Assembly: GCA_963742205.1 (NCBI GenBank)
Contig: CAVUKZ010000010.1
Span: 1-64,000 of the forward strand
Length of the DNA stretch: 64,000 nucleotides
Reading direction: 5' to 3'
Source: WHSW01 sp963742205
GTDB lineage: Bacteria; Actinomycetota; Thermoleophilia; Solirubrobacterales; 70-9
Shown here: piece after piece, positions 28,676 through 37,099 of the stretch
How the letters are laid out: each line of letters opens with the position of its first letter
Numbering within the stretch: the first letter of the stretch is position 1
Made by a program: the position numbers and the translations under genes
The notes under the pieces: generated by a model
What the model was told of the DNA's origin: nothing
The model's database searches: none
Seen by the model: only the letters and a program-made list of their open reading frames with translations

Positions 28676-30189
28676 GCGGCCTCGACCCGATCTCGCTGCA
28701 GGTCCTCGTGGGCGCGCTGCGGGCCGCCTGCGACGAGATGGGGGCGGTGCTGATCCGCTCCGCGCACTCGCCGAACATCAAGGAGCGCCACGACTGCTCG
28801 ACCGCGCTGTTCGACGCCCGCGGCGAGCTCGTGATGCAGGCCGAGCACATCCCCGTCCACCTCGGCTCGATGCCCGACGCGGTCGCGGCGGTGCTCGACC
28901 GCGATCAGGAGCCCGGCACGCCGTGGATCCTCAACGATCCGTTCCGCGGCGGCACGCACCTGCCCGACGTGACCCTGATCTCACCGCTCTTCGACGGCGA
29001 GCACCTGCTCGGCTTCGCGGCCAGCCGCGCCCACCACGCCGACATCGGCGGCCCGACGCCGGGCGGGATGCCGGCGCTCTCCACCCGCCTCGACGAGGAG
29101 GGGGTGGTGATCCCGCCCACCCGGGCGACCGACGAGGAGCTGCGCGAGCTGGCCGGCCAGATGCGCAACCCCGCGGAGCGCCTCGCCGACCTGCGCGCCC
29201 AGCGAGCCGCGAATCTCACCGGCGCGAAGCGGGTCACCGAGCTGGTCGAGCGGCTCGGCCGCGACGAGCTGCTGGCCGGCATGGACGAGATCCTCGACTA
29301 CGCCGAGCGCCGCAGCCGGGCGGCGATCGCCGAGCTGCCGGACGGCGACTACGAGGCCACCGAAGTGCTCGAGGGCGGTCCGGACGGCGACGAGGAGATC
29401 GAGCTGCGGGTCACGGCGACGATCGCGGGCGAGGAGCTGCGACTCGACTTCTCGGGCAGCGCCGACCAGGTCGAGGGCAACCTCAACTGCCCCCTGGCGG
29501 TGACGAAGTCGGCTTCGTTCTTCGCCGTCCGCGTGCTCACCGACCCCGACGCGCCTCCATGCGCCGGCGCCCACCGGCCGATCGAGGTGGCGGCGCCGCA
29601 GGGCAGCGTGCTCAACGCCCGCTCGCCGGCGGCGGTGGCCGCCGGCAACGTCGAGACCTCGAGCCGGGTCGCCGACCTCGTGCTGGCGGCTCTCGGCGGC
29701 GCCACGGAAGCCCCCGCGCAGGGCCAGGGAACGATGAACAACTTCACCCTCGCGGGTGAGTCGTGGACCTATTACGAGACGATCGGCGGCGGGCAGGGCG
29801 CCTGTCCGGATGCCGACGGACCGAGCGCGATCCACGTCGCGATGTCGAACACGCTCAACACGCCGGTCGAGGTCTTCGAGGCCGATTACCCCGTCAGGGT
29901 TAGAAAACTTGCGGTACGCCGCGGGTCGGGCGGCGCGGGGCGCCACGCCGGCGGAGACGGCGTGGTGCGCGAGATCGAGGCCCTGGAGCCCATGCAGTTC
30001 ACGCTGATCACCGAACGCCGCCGGCGCGCGCCCCGCGGCCGCGACGGTGGCGCGGACGGCGCCCCGGGCCGCAACCTGCTCAACGATCGTGAGCTCCCGC
30101 CCAAAACAGCGGGCGAGCTGCGGCCAGGCGACCGGCTGCGGCTCGAGACCCCGGGGGGAGGCGGCCTCGGGACGCCCACGCAACTTTGA
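28672..30189 (+). CDS. hyuB: Hydantoinase/oxoprolinase subunit B
   Basis: A 505-residue HyuB partner of the preceding gene, at the short end of the family's size range. Landmarks are the start PISLQVLVGALRAACDEMG, ERHDCSTALFDARGELV, WILNDPFRGGTHLPDVTLI, RAHHADIGGPTPGG and GSGGAGRHAGGDGVVREIE near the end. It forms a heteromeric ATP-dependent amidohydrolase with subunit A. It is coupled by ATGA and has an intact frame. It ends just before a promoter-like element and a strong terminator. Confidence 0.92.
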   Translation: MSGLDPISLQVLVGALRAACDEMGAVLIRSAHSPNIKERHDCSTALFDARGELVMQAEHIPVHLGSMPDAVAAVLDRDQEPGTPWILNDPFRGGTHLPDVTLISPLFDGEHLLGFAASRAHHADIGGPTPGGMPALSTRLDEEGVVIPPTRATDEELRELAGQMRNPAERLADLRAQRAANLTGAKRVTELVERLGRDELLAGMDEILDYAERRSRAAIAELPDGDYEATEVLEGGPDGDEEIELRVTATIAGEELRLDFSGSADQVEGNLNCPLAVTKSASFFAVRVLTDPDAPPCAGAHRPIEVAAPQGSVLNARSPAAVAAGNVETSSRVADLVLAALGGATEAPAQGQGTMNNFTLAGESWTYYETIGGGQGACPDADGPSAIHVAMSNTLNTPVEVFEADYPVRVRKLAVRRGSGGAGRHAGGDGVVREIEALEPMQFTLITERRRRAPRGRDGGADGAPGRNLLNDRELPPKTAGELRPGDRLRLETPGGGGLGTPTQL

Positions 30190-30197
30190 TCACAAAC

Positions 30198-30226
30198 TTG
30201 GAATTTCGCGACAGCTTGTCTATATT
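30198..30226 (+). promoter_or_regulatory. Sigma-70-type promoter upstream of the DUF1802 gene
   Basis: TTGGAA and TATATT are separated by exactly 17 bases in an AT-rich pocket immediately after hyuB. The predicted start of transcription (about 30233) lies only about 17 bases before a strong terminator hairpin, an arrangement that could attenuate transcription. Confidence 0.55.
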
Positions 30227-30249
30227 CGTGACTCTCAAGCGGTCCTGAC

Positions 30250-30271
30250 TGGCCCCTCCGGGGCCATTTTT
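30250..30271 (+). terminator. Rho-independent terminator
   Basis: A perfect 7-base stem TGGCCCC/GGGGCCA with a TCC loop is followed by TTTTT. It may end the hyuAB message. Because a promoter-like element lies between hyuB and the hairpin, it may also act as an attenuator for the DUF1802 gene 49 bases downstream. Confidence 0.8.
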
Positions 30272-30319
30272 CCGGGCCGGACAAAGCACAGAACACCCTT
30301 CCCCCGACAAAGCGACTCC

Positions 30320-30946
30320 ATGCCTATTGCCTTCAAAGAATGGGCCGTAACGGTCCGCGCCCTCTCCGAGGGTGAGCAGTTGCTCACGATCCGCAAGGGC
30401 GGAATCCGCGAGCAGGACAAGCACTTCGAGCTCGAGCACGAGCAGTTCTTCCTCTACCCCACCTTCGATCACCAGCGCAACGACCTGGTACGCGAGTCCC
30501 ATCACCCGGAGCTCCGGCGCGCGCTCGAGGAAGGCGTCTGGCCGGACGAGGAGCCGCCCCCGCGGGCGCTGCTCCAGGACGGCGGGATCCCGCAGCCCGA
30601 TCGGGTCCGGATCCGCGCCTGGGCCGAGGTCTCCGACCACTTCGAGACCGATGACCCGCGGATCGTCGACGCGCTCTCGCCCTTCCACGTGTGGACCCAG
30701 GACTACGCGCAGAAGCGGCTGCGCTGGAAGCGGACCCATCCGCTCCACGTGCTGATGCTCCGGGTCCACCGGATTCCGCGTCCCGTGACCGTCCGCGTCA
30801 AGGACGAGTACCACGGGTGCCGCTCGTGGGTCGAGATCGACCGCGAGCTGCCGTTCGAGGGCACGCCGGTGATGGCGGACGAGGAGTTCGACCGCGCCGC
30901 GGCCTCGATCCGCGACATCTGCAAGGCCGAGCCGGCCCTGGTCTGA
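30320..30946 (+). CDS. DUF1802 family protein
   Basis: A 208-residue protein matching DUF1802: it opens PIAFKEWAVTVRALSEGEQL, followed by LTIRKGGIREQ and FFLYPTFDHQRNDLV, and later HVWTQDYAQKRL. The family is widespread in actinobacteria and cyanobacteria, with no established function; the invariant RKGGI and PTxxHQ motifs suggest a ligand or nucleic-acid site. The ATG lacks a clear ribosome site. The upstream region contains a promoter followed by a terminator. Confidence 0.85.
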   Translation: MPIAFKEWAVTVRALSEGEQLLTIRKGGIREQDKHFELEHEQFFLYPTFDHQRNDLVRESHHPELRRALEEGVWPDEEPPPRALLQDGGIPQPDRVRIRAWAEVSDHFETDDPRIVDALSPFHVWTQDYAQKRLRWKRTHPLHVLMLRVHRIPRPVTVRVKDEYHGCRSWVEIDRELPFEGTPVMADEEFDRAAASIRDICKAEPALV

Positions 30947-31000
30947 GGCGTAGCCATTAGGGGGTTCGATCGGCGCGCCTCAGGGGCGCGACGGGCGCTG

Positions 31001-31891
31001 GTGCTCGGCATCGGCGGCGGCGGCGACGTGTTCGGCGCGCTCACCGTGGCCCGCCGCTGCGAGGAACTCGGCACCCAGTTCGTGCTCGGCGGGGTCGCCT
31101 GGGAGCGCCTGCCGATCGACCCATACCCCGGCCCGCGCTCGGTCGCCCAGATCCATGGCGGCGAGCCGCTCGGGCGCCACGCGGTGCTCGCCGGGGCGGA
31201 CACCGCGACCCCGGAGGGCGTGCGCTTCTCGGAGTCCCACGCGGCGGCGCACCTGCAGCGGCCGACGGTGCTGATCGACATCACCGACGGTCCGTTTGGC
31301 GCCGCCGAAGGAATTCGCGCGGCGGCGGGGCTGCTCGGCTGCGATTTCGTGGTCTACGCGGACGTCGGCGGCGACGCCCTCGCCACGGGCAGCGAGCCGG
31401 GGCTCGGAAGCCCGCTCTGCGATGCCGTGATGCTCGCGGCGGCGATCGAGCTGGCGCCGACGCTCGGCGGCGCGATCGCCCTCGTCGGCGCGGGATGCGA
31501 CGGCGAGCTGACGGTCGACGAGGTGCTCGGGCGGATCGCGGCGCTGGCCGCGGCCGGCGCCTGGATCGGCAGCTCCAGCGTCACCCCGGCGCTCGCCGAC
31601 GACCTCGAGCGGGCCGCCACCGCGACCGGTACGGAGGCCAGCATGCAGGTCGTTCGTTGCGCCCGCGGTGAGACCGGCGAGGCCGAGATCCGGGGCGGGC
31701 GGCGCACCGTGCCGCTCGGCCCCGTGGGAGCGATCACCTTCTTCTTCGACGTCGAGGCCGCCGCCGCCGAGCTCCCGTTGGCCAGCGCGGTCGCCGGCAC
31801 CCGCGAGCTCGAGGGCGCCCGGCGGGCGCTGAACGAGATCGGGGTCAGCACCGAGCTCGACTACGAGCGCGAGCGCGCGAACGAGTCCTAG
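31001..31891 (+). CDS. DUF1152 family protein
   Basis: A 296-residue protein with the DUF1152 signature: a nucleotide-loop-like LGIGGGGDVFGALTVAR at the start, LGGVAWERLPIDPYPGPRSV, then LIDITDGPFG and FVVYADVGGDALA. The family's role is not known; the fold appears Rossmann-like. GTG 31001 is taken as start, though the frame is open upstream to about 30947 without a better start. Its TAG stop overlaps the TAG of the converging arginase-family gene. Confidence 0.8.
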   Translation: MLGIGGGGDVFGALTVARRCEELGTQFVLGGVAWERLPIDPYPGPRSVAQIHGGEPLGRHAVLAGADTATPEGVRFSESHAAAHLQRPTVLIDITDGPFGAAEGIRAAAGLLGCDFVVYADVGGDALATGSEPGLGSPLCDAVMLAAAIELAPTLGGAIALVGAGCDGELTVDEVLGRIAALAAAGAWIGSSSVTPALADDLERAATATGTEASMQVVRCARGETGEAEIRGGRRTVPLGPVGAITFFFDVEAAAAELPLASAVAGTRELEGARRALNEIGVSTELDYERERANES

Positions 31892-32772
31892 CTCGCAAGG
31901 CGCTCCAGGAAGTCGATCACCCGACGCGCGTCGCGTCGATCCGGGTCGAGGGTGGGGTTGTAAATGGCCACGCTCACACCGCGGCAGCGGGGATCGCTGA
32001 TCGCCTCGGCGGCAAGGCGATCCAGCTCATCCCAGTCGATCCCGCCCTCCTGGCGATAGTCGACGGCGGCCATCGCCGCGGTCGAGAGGACGTCGAGATC
32101 GATGTGAACCCATAGGCCGTCGGCCGACAGCGCTGCGAGCGCAGCGCGCATCGATCGTTCGACGTCGCCTCCGTGCAGGTCCTCGCCGTCGATGAAGTAC
32201 GCGGCGCGATCGCGGAGCGTGGCAACCCCGGCCGCCGCGATCTCGGCGGCGTCGCGAGGCCCGAGCTGGGCGAGCGCGCCAGGATCGAGCACGGGCATCA
32301 GCGCTTCCAGATCCTCGCGCAGGAGGCCGACCTCCCCGAGCGCGATCGCGATCTCGCTGTCGGAGGCCTCGCCGGTCGGCGAGGCTCCGGGTGGCCAAGC
32401 ATCCTCGTGGCCGTCGATCATCACCAAGCCAGGCCGCTCGCCCCGATCGCGGATGCCGACGAGCGGGCCGAGCACAACCGGGCAGTCCCCGCCGACCAGC
32501 AGGGGCAGCCGCTGCGAGTCGGCGAAATCGCCCACGCACGCCCGGCTTTTCTCGACCAGCGCCAGCAGGGCCGACTCGTTGAGCAGCCCGCTCCGAGCAC
32601 GCTCGCCGCTGGGCGGTTTGAGCTCCAGGTCGCCACCGTCGCGAACGCCAGCCGGTCCGAGCCGCTCCGCGAGACCGGCGGCCCTCAGGGCTGAGATCGC
32701 GTTCGCGATCCCTCCCGGCTCTCGGGCGGACGTATAGGGCACGCCGATCAGCTCCCAGGCCCTTGCGGTCAC
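31888..32772 (-). CDS. Arginase/agmatinase/formiminoglutamase-family hydrolase
   Basis: A ureohydrolase-fold protein of 294 residues. Metal-site segments are LLVGGDCPVVLG, VMIDGHEDAW (in place of the usual DAHxD) and VHIDLDVL (in place of DxDxxDP), followed by GVSVAIYNP. The dinuclear manganese ligands appear mostly present, but the last segment lacks the usual DP, so the substrate may differ from arginine. The GTG start overlaps the cyclase stop as GTGA, so the two are translationally coupled. Confidence 0.8.
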   Translation of the reverse strand: MTARAWELIGVPYTSAREPGGIANAISALRAAGLAERLGPAGVRDGGDLELKPPSGERARSGLLNESALLALVEKSRACVGDFADSQRLPLLVGGDCPVVLGPLVGIRDRGERPGLVMIDGHEDAWPPGASPTGEASDSEIAIALGEVGLLREDLEALMPVLDPGALAQLGPRDAAEIAAAGVATLRDRAAYFIDGEDLHGGDVERSMRAALAALSADGLWVHIDLDVLSTAAMAAVDYRQEGGIDWDELDRLAAEAISDPRCRGVSVAIYNPTLDPDRRDARRVIDFLERLAS

Positions 32773-34316
32773 TCGGAGGCGAGGCGACTCTCGGCGCGGT
32801 CCACGGGCGTCGCCAGGCCGGTCGCCTCGAGGCGACCGCGGAGCACGGTGCGCTCGGCGAGCTCCCACTCGCCGGGCTCGTCGCCCGTAGCCCGCGTGAG
32901 CGCGACCTCCGAGGCGAGCACCCGCTCAGGCCGCTCCTTGGCCAGCTCGCTGAGGCGCGCCGCCTCGTTGACCGGGTCGCCGATCACCGTGTACTCAAAG
33001 CGCTGCTCGGCGCCGACGTTGCCGGCCACGGCGACCCCCGCCGAGACGCCGATCCCGAAGCCGATCTCGCGCACCTCGCGGTCGAGGCGATCGGCGAGCC
33101 GCCGCGCGGCGCGCAGCGCGTCGCCGGCCGGATCGTCGCTGGGCACCGGGGCGCCGAAGACGCACAGCGCGGCGTCGCCCTCGAACTTGTTGACGAGGCC
33201 GCCCTCGGCCTCCACCGCCTCGACCACGACCCGGAAGAAGCGGTTCAGGAGCCGCACGACCTCCGTCGGCGGCAGCGCCAGGGCGATCGACGTCGAGCCG
33301 ACCAGGTCGATGAACACGGCGCCGATCTCGCGCTCCTCGCCCCCGAGGCGAGCGCCGCCGCGCAAGGCGGCGCGGGCGACCTCGCGCCCCACCTGGCGGC
33401 CGAAGAGGTCACGGATGTGCTCGCGCTCCCGCAGCCCCTCCGCCATCCGGTTGAAGCCCGCCTGCAGCAAACCGACCTCGCTGCCGTCGTCGATCTCCAC
33501 GTGGGCCTCGAAGTCGCCGCCCGCCACTCGGTCGAGCGCCGCGCGTACCGAGGTCACCGGGTCGCCGATCGCCCGCGCGGCAATCGTGGTCGCGAGCAGG
33601 CCGACGCCGAGCGCGACCAGGCCGAGGAACACCGAGGCGCCCGCGACGTACTTGGCGTCGACGTCGGCGCTGGTGATCCCGGCCAGGCCCACCACGAGGA
33701 TGCCGAGGATGGGGACCCCGGTGCCCAGGCTCCATGCGATCAGCAGGCGCCCGCGCACCCCGGGCGCGATCGGCCGCTCGGGCAGGCGCGCGGCGAGCGC
33801 CAGCGCGGTCACGGGCCGCAGCGCGCGCTCGTAGAAGAGGTAGGCCAGGGCGCAGGTCGTCTCGGCGCCCAGCCAGATCGTCGCCAGCACGACCGCGGCG
33901 AAGCCCGCCGAGTGGGTGAGGTTGATGAGGCTGAAGGCAACCGCGGCGAGCGCCCAGGTGATCGCCAGCCGCTTGGTCCACGTCCCGGCCAGGGTCAGCG
34001 TCAGGCGGTGCTCGGCCTCGGTCGGCGCGCGGCCCTCCGCGATCCACGTGAAGGCCCGGCGCTGGTCGCGGGTCGACAGGCGTGTGAGCACCCATCCCCC
34101 GAGCGCCAGCGCGAGCACCAGCAGCGGCGCGTTGCGAACCCCGAGCCTGCTCGCCTCGTCGGGATCGAAGAAGACGGGGATCAGGAAGCCGACCGAGGCG
34201 AAGGTGACGAGGCCACCCACCGCGTTGACGATCCAGGCGACGCGAAAGATCCGCCGCGAGACCGCGCTCAGCAGGCGTCTGGTCGAGCCCTCGTCGGCGT
34301 CGCCGCTCGCGGCCAC
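32769..34316 (-). CDS. Membrane class III adenylate/guanylate cyclase with HAMP domain
   Basis: A 515-residue protein with six predicted membrane helices (residues about 20-260), a HAMP segment (GDPVTSVRAALDRVAGGDF) and a cyclase homology domain. Catalytic residues look intact: metal Asp in GAVFIDLVGSTSIAL, Lys and second Asp in NKFEGDAALCVFGAP, and D..N-x3-R in YTVIGDPVNEAARL. This matches the mycobacterial Rv1318c-Rv1320c type. GTG 34316 is chosen because an upstream extension would run into the P450 gene, which ends 10 bases before. It probably makes cAMP in response to an envelope cue. Confidence 0.9.
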   Translation of the reverse strand: MAASGDADEGSTRRLLSAVSRRIFRVAWIVNAVGGLVTFASVGFLIPVFFDPDEASRLGVRNAPLLVLALALGGWVLTRLSTRDQRRAFTWIAEGRAPTEAEHRLTLTLAGTWTKRLAITWALAAVAFSLINLTHSAGFAAVVLATIWLGAETTCALAYLFYERALRPVTALALAARLPERPIAPGVRGRLLIAWSLGTGVPILGILVVGLAGITSADVDAKYVAGASVFLGLVALGVGLLATTIAARAIGDPVTSVRAALDRVAGGDFEAHVEIDDGSEVGLLQAGFNRMAEGLREREHIRDLFGRQVGREVARAALRGGARLGGEEREIGAVFIDLVGSTSIALALPPTEVVRLLNRFFRVVVEAVEAEGGLVNKFEGDAALCVFGAPVPSDDPAGDALRAARRLADRLDREVREIGFGIGVSAGVAVAGNVGAEQRFEYTVIGDPVNEAARLSELAKERPERVLASEVALTRATGDEPGEWELAERTVLRGRLEATGLATPVDRAESRLASE

Positions 34317-34326
34317 GGCCGAAGTA

Positions 34327-35664
34327 TCACGCGGCGACCGGGACTCGGGCCTCCCGCGCGCCGACCGCGACGGCCGAGCCGCCGCCCGGGCGGACGGTGA
34401 TGTTGCGCCGCCGGGCGAGCTCGGGCTTGCCCGCGATCGGGCGCAGCTCGTAGGCACTCAGCACGGCGCGGAGCACGATCCCCATCTCGAGCAGGGCGAA
34501 GCTGGCCCCGAGGCACCGCCGGCGCCCGCCGCCGAACGGGATCCAGGTGTAGGTCCCGGGCGACTGGTCGAGCCAGCGCTCAGGGCGGAACGCGTACGGG
34601 TCCGGATAGAGGTCGGGGTCGTGGTGGACGAGGTAGGCGTTCGGGACCAGGCAGACCCCCGGCTCGAAGTTCCAGCCCCCGACCTCGATCGGCTTCGCCA
34701 CCAGACGGGGCGCGTTGTTCGGGAGCACCGGCCGGCGGCGGAGCGTCTCGCGGATCGTCGCCGTGAGGTACTCGTCACCGTCCCCGGTGTCGATCTCGGC
34801 GACCAGCCGGCCGAGCGCGGCGGGCTCGCGCACGAGGCGCTCGAAGGCCCAGGCGAGGGTGGTCGCGGTGGTCTCGTGGCCGGCGATCAGCAGCGTGAGG
34901 AGCTCGTCGCGCAGCTCCTGCTGGCTCATCGGCGTCTCGTCCTCATGCCGCGCCTCGAGCAGGATCGAGAGGATGTCGTCGCGCTCGCCGGGATCGGCGC
35001 GGCGCTCGGCGATCTGCTCGAACAGCAGCGCGTCGATCTCCGCCCGCAGGTCGAGGAAGCCGGCCACGGGGCCGTAGCGGTTGAGCGTCGGCTCCAGCCA
35101 CTCCGGCGGCTGGCCGAGCAGCGTGATCGGCTTGTCGCCGTACGCGGCCAAGCGCGCGAGCCGGTCGCGAAGCGCGTCGAGGCGCTCCCCCGGGTCGAGC
35201 CCGAAGACGGCGCGCAGGATGATCTCCATCGTCAGCCGCTGCATCCTGGGGTGCAGCTCGAGCTCGGTCGCGCCGTTCCAGGCGCGAACCTCGGACTCGG
35301 CGACGTTCTCGATCAGCCCGGTGAGCCGCTCCATGCGCTCGCCATGGAACGCGGGCAGCATCAGCTTGCGCTGCTCCATGTGGACGCCGCCGTCGAGCAG
35401 GATCACGGAGTTGTCGCCGACGATCGGCTGCAGCACCCTCGCCCCCTCACCCGGGCGCAGGACGTCGGGCGGCGCGGTGAACACCTGCTTGATCTGCTCC
35501 GGCTCGGTGATCATCACGAACGACGGCGCGAGCGGGAACTTCAACGTAAAGCGCTTGCCGTAGCGCGCCCGGCAGCGCTCGAGGAAGGCCAGGGGGCGGG
35601 TCCAGAAGCCCAACATCTGGATCGCCGGGGGGTAGGACGGTCCCGGGGGAAGGCTCGAGTTCAC
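34327..35664 (-). CDS. Cytochrome P450
   Basis: A 445-residue P450 with the I-helix AGHETTATT, the K-helix IRETLRRRP (ExxR), the PERW meander and the heme-binding loop FGGGRRRCLGASFA. Opening residues SSLPPGPSYPP form the usual proline-rich hinge. GTG 35664 has GGAGC 4 bases upstream. It uses an external electron donor, not encoded here. Substrate unknown. It heads a probable operon with the cyclase and the arginase-family gene. Confidence 0.93.
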   Translation of the reverse strand: MNSSLPPGPSYPPAIQMLGFWTRPLAFLERCRARYGKRFTLKFPLAPSFVMITEPEQIKQVFTAPPDVLRPGEGARVLQPIVGDNSVILLDGGVHMEQRKLMLPAFHGERMERLTGLIENVAESEVRAWNGATELELHPRMQRLTMEIILRAVFGLDPGERLDALRDRLARLAAYGDKPITLLGQPPEWLEPTLNRYGPVAGFLDLRAEIDALLFEQIAERRADPGERDDILSILLEARHEDETPMSQQELRDELLTLLIAGHETTATTLAWAFERLVREPAALGRLVAEIDTGDGDEYLTATIRETLRRRPVLPNNAPRLVAKPIEVGGWNFEPGVCLVPNAYLVHHDPDLYPDPYAFRPERWLDQSPGTYTWIPFGGGRRRCLGASFALLEMGIVLRAVLSAYELRPIAGKPELARRRNITVRPGGGSAVAVGAREARVPVAA

Positions 35665-35794
35665 GCTGCTCCGATCGTCGCTGGCGGCCGGCCAAGCGTC
35701 CTCGGTGCACCGGGCGCGAAGTGTGAGATGGCGCACACAGCCCGCGGCGCGGCACCTGGTTGGCCGCCGAGTTCGAGGGAATAGTCTCGTTTCG

Positions 35795-36580
35795 ATGGCG
35801 TGGGTCGAGACCGAATCGCTGAGCTTTACCGCCCGGCACGAAACGGCGGACGACGCCTGCGCCCAGCGGACGCTCGACCGGCTCGAGGACCTGCGCCTGC
35901 GGCTGGAGGATCGCTTCGACGACGCGCCGGGCGGCATCACCGTGATCATCCACCCCTCCCCCGGCTGGCTCGCGGCCGCGCACCCGTTCCTCCCCGGCGC
36001 CCGGCTGGCCGCGGCACCCGCTGGACGGCGCTACCTGGCCGGCTGGGCGATGGCCTCGGAGCTCCATATCCTCAACGACGAGTACACGGACCGCCGCGCC
36101 GCCGGGGAGGACTCGCTCGCGGCGTTGCGCGGGACGGCCGAGCGCCTCTACGCGCAGATCGTGCTCGCCGCCAACAACGAACGCCTGCCGCCGCCCTGGG
36201 GCCCCCGGCGCTTCGCGCGCTACGTCCGCTGGGCCTGGCTGATCGAGGGCGGCGCCCAGTACTTCGCTGGGCAGACGTCGCTGTTCCGCGCCGCCGTCAA
36301 CACCCGCATGCGCCAGGGGCGCCCGCCCGCCTTCCCGCCGTCGGCCCGCGACGCGATCATCCTCGGCGGAACGGTGTACGACCTGCTGGCGCGCGAGCGC
36401 GGACCCGACGCCTGCCTGGTGCTCGTCTCGCGGCTGCGGCGCGAGGGCGCCACCCGCGCCATCGAGCTCTCCTTCGACGCCCGGTTTCGCGAGGTCGAAG
36501 CAGAGTGGCGGCGCTACCTGCGCGAGGACCTGCCCCGTGCGGGCTCGCTCGGCGAGCTCCCGGACGAAGCCCCGTTCTGA
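35795..36580 (+). CDS. Conserved protein of unknown function (possible degenerate metallopeptidase)
   Basis: A 261-residue protein, intact, with ATG 7 bases after TAGTCT (leaderless-like). It is rich in Trp and Arg. The central RWAWLIEGGAQYFAGQ resembles the WLxEGxAxYxxG segment that follows the HExxH motif in MA-clan peptidases, but no HExxH is present, so it may be an inactive relative. This is a weak resemblance. The ends are charged, and no signal peptide is seen. Confidence 0.6.
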   Translation: MAWVETESLSFTARHETADDACAQRTLDRLEDLRLRLEDRFDDAPGGITVIIHPSPGWLAAAHPFLPGARLAAAPAGRRYLAGWAMASELHILNDEYTDRRAAGEDSLAALRGTAERLYAQIVLAANNERLPPPWGPRRFARYVRWAWLIEGGAQYFAGQTSLFRAAVNTRMRQGRPPAFPPSARDAIILGGTVYDLLARERGPDACLVLVSRLRREGATRAIELSFDARFREVEAEWRRYLREDLPRAGSLGELPDEAPF

Positions 36581-36586
36581 GTCTCG

Positions 36587-37099
36587 TCAGCCGAGCAGCT
36601 CGGAGACGCCCCAGATGATCAGGGCGCCGATGGCCAGGGCGACCAGGATCCCCAGCAGCAGACGCGCCGGCCGCTCGACGGCCGCCTCGGGCGCGAGCGT
36701 GTGCTCGGCGGTGTCGGCCAGCAGCTCGCGCGCCGCCTCGGCGCCGGCGCCCGGCACGAGGATGTCGCGAGGGCCCGCGGCGAGAAAGTCGGGAACGTCG
36801 AAGCCGCGGCTGCGGCGCTCGAAGCTGGGGATGCCCTCCTCGAGCAACATCCCCTGGATCAGCTGAGCCTCGGCCAGGTTGGCGGCGAACGCGACCTTCA
36901 CCGGATCGCCGCCCGTGTACTGGGGCTTGACCTTGCGCGCCCGCTCGTGCGCCTCGGTGATCGGCTCCTCCTCGCCCCGGCCGACGTAGACGAGGGGCAT
37001 CTCGCAGTCCGAGCAGAAGCGCTCGGTGAGCGGGTACTTGCGAGCGCAGGTCGGGCAGGCGAGCGGCTCGACCGGACCCTGGGGGTCGTCACTCGACAA
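36587..37099 (-). CDS. Zinc-ribbon, DUF2007-like, C-terminally anchored protein
   Basis: A 170-residue protein. The N-terminal zinc ribbon is CPTCARKYPLTERFCSDC. A DUF2007-like segment follows (VAFAANLAEAQLIQGMLLEE, GIPSFERR), and the last 30 residues form a membrane helix (LLLGILVALAIGALIIWGVS). TTG 37099 is the only available start in frame; it overlaps the end of the JAMM gene by about 11 bases. It is probably a tail-anchored adaptor working with the JAMM protease. Confidence 0.7.
   Translation of the reverse strand: MSSDDPQGPVEPLACPTCARKYPLTERFCSDCEMPLVYVGRGEEEPITEAHERARKVKPQYTGGDPVKVAFAANLAEAQLIQGMLLEEGIPSFERRSRGFDVPDFLAAGPRDILVPGAGAEAARELLADTAEHTLAPEAAVERPARLLLGILVALAIGALIIWGVSELLG

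Noticed and set aside
34317..34457. N-terminal extension of the cyclase to 34457
   Set aside because: The added residues are Ser/Arg/Pro-rich and would overlap the P450 coding sequence. GTG 34316 gives a natural start after the P450 stop.
35665..35949. N-terminal extension of the P450 to 35949
   Set aside because: It would run through the next gene's start and adds Arg/Ser-rich sequence. GTG 35664 has a ribosome site and precedes the proline-rich hinge.
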